13,475 bases of DNA. It comes from DASRRB01 sp036732755 (GTDB lineage Bacteria > Planctomycetota > B15-G4 > SIAN01). Position numbers and translations under genes: made by a program. The stretch lies in NCBI GenBank assembly GCA_036732755.1, contig DAINBU010000125.1:1-13475 (forward strand), written 5' to 3'. Under the pieces are notes generated by a model, which ran no database searches, was not told where the DNA came from, and was given only the letters and a program-made list of their open reading frames with translations. Below are positions 12,674-13,475 of this stretch, one piece after another (positions within the stretch are counted from its first letter, which is position 1; each line of letters opens with the position of its first letter).

Positions 12674-13475
12674 GGCGCGCCCCCGACCCGGTGGACCGCG
12701 ACCTTGAGCTTCGCGAGGAGCGCGCCCGACTCGGTGCGCTGCCCCTCCGACGAAACGACCGAGAGGCCGGCGTTCGCCTCGAGGTGGGCGCACAGCCGCT
12801 CGAGCGCGCCGGACGGCGGCTTCTCGATCTCGAATTCGAGCTCCGCCTCGTCCTGTCCCTCTCCCGGCGTGAGCAGGAGCGACACGAGGCGCGCGCCGAC
12901 GTCGGGCGGCCGCAGCGATTCGAGGAGGCGGCCGGGGAAGCTCATCTGGATGCGCAGCGCGGCCGCCTTGCCCTCGAGATCGGCGACGCGCTGCGCGTCG
13001 GCGGTCGCGGCGGCGCGCGCGTCCTCCCAGTCGTCCGCCGCGCCCCACGCCACGGCGGCGCGCACGCGCGCGAGCTCCTTTTCATCCCGCTCGACGTCGC
13101 GCGCGACGAGCCAGCGGAGCGTGAGCAGCCCGAAGGCGACGATCAGCAGCGCCGTCGTCAGCGCCGGCAGGGCGCGCAGCAGACGCCGGTCGGCCGGCGG
13201 CTTCACCAGCGACGCGTCCTCGTCCCAGGCATCGCCGCGCGGCGGGTCGAGCGCCGCGAGCGCGAGCCCGAGCGGCGTCCCGAGCTCGAGCGCGCGCGAC
13301 GCGTGCGCCGGCGTGCGCGCAGGCGCGACGTCGACGGTGCGGCCGAGGTGGGGGACGACGACCTCGGTGTGCAGCAGCTCGGCGAGCGCCGCTCTCAGCT
13401 CGGGATGGCGCGCGCCGTCGCCCAGCAGGTGGACGCGCGACAGCGCCGTGCCGTCCTTGGCGCCGAACAGCGCCT
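12670..13475 (-). CDS. GspL-like protein (PilM-type actin-like domain fused to PilN-type part), partial at the right edge
   Basis: The open frame runs off the right end; 267 residues are visible. Residues about 1-85 are the last part of an actin-like PilM/GspL cytoplasmic domain: VHLLGDGARHPELRAALAEL, TEVVVPHLGRTVDV, and LELGTPLGLALAALDPPRGD, the last being the typical end of PilM. The frame continues without interruption through WDEDASLVKPPADRR into a transmembrane helix (LPALTTALLIVAFGLLTLRW). A charged helix follows, then a ferredoxin-like periplasmic domain (RLVSLLLTPG, AELEFEIEKPPSGALERLCAHLEA, LLAKLKVAVHRV). PilM and PilN are separate in type IV pilus systems, whereas GspL of type II secretion combines both, so this is GspL-like. 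It recruits the secretion ATPase at the inner membrane. A GTG at 13206 could be taken for a separate PilN start, but no stop codon separates the two halves. Confidence 0.82.
   Translation of the reverse strand, partial: ALFGAKDGTALSRVHLLGDGARHPELRAALAELLHTEVVVPHLGRTVDVAPARTPAHASRALELGTPLGLALAALDPPRGDAWDEDASLVKPPADRRLLRALPALTTALLIVAFGLLTLRWLVARDVERDEKELARVRAAVAWGAADDWEDARAAATADAQRVADLEGKAAALRIQMSFPGRLLESLRPPDVGARLVSLLLTPGEGQDEAELEFEIEKPPSGALERLCAHLEANAGLSVVSSEGQRTESGALLAKLKVAVHRVGGAP

Noticed and set aside
12670..13206. Separate PilN gene starting at the GTG at 13206
   Set aside because: The frame is open upstream to the window edge and the upstream part encodes the end of an actin-like domain, so a fused GspL-like protein is the simpler reading.

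Overview
This is a very GC-rich window in which every credible gene lies on the minus strand, so the biological reading order runs from high to low coordinates. The gene style (lipoprotein secretins with TPR repeats at the N-terminus, Ala/Arg-rich helical proteins, a sulfatase-like hydrolase carrying TPRs) suggests a Gram-negative, high-GC bacterium, most likely Planctomycetota. That placement is inferred from style, since no marker gene is present.

Region 10634-13475 is an inner-membrane-to-outer-membrane module of a type II secretion / type IV pilus-like machine. In order it holds: a GspL-like protein (PilM-type actin-like domain fused in frame to a PilN-type membrane segment and periplasmic domain, cut by the right edge); a GspM/PilO-like protein; a membrane-anchored fibronectin type III protein in the place where GspC or PilP would be expected; and the secretin (GspD/PilQ) at 8064-10634. 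GspL/GspM and GspM/FN3 overlap by GTGA, so they are probably translationally coupled. A perfect 14-bp hairpin follows the secretin.

Region 3927-7930 holds two genes: an exported, Ala-rich helical protein of unknown function, and an alkaline-phosphatase-superfamily (sulfatase-like) membrane protein with Thr at the nucleophile position, a TPR tail and a very basic C-terminus. A second GTGA overlap joins them.

Region 909-3926 looks like a separate transcription unit: a hairpin after the sulfatase gene, a good sigma70-type promoter, a leader of about 195 nt, then a second TPR-secretin ending in a terminator. This second secretin is interrupted by an in-frame amber codon directly followed by ATG. 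The codon separates the lipoprotein signal and linker (77 codons) from the 799-residue body. The paralogue at 8064-10634 aligns straight across the break, so this is either a one-base lesion or assembly error, or a recoded codon.

Region 1-851 holds a HAD-superfamily phosphatase and a short leader that may precede another minus-strand gene starting at the left edge.

Taken together, the window looks like part of a secretion/pilus locus with two outer-membrane channels. The cytoplasmic ATPase, platform protein and pseudopilins are not in the window and may lie to the right of 13475. No RNA genes, mobile elements or CRISPR arrays were seen.
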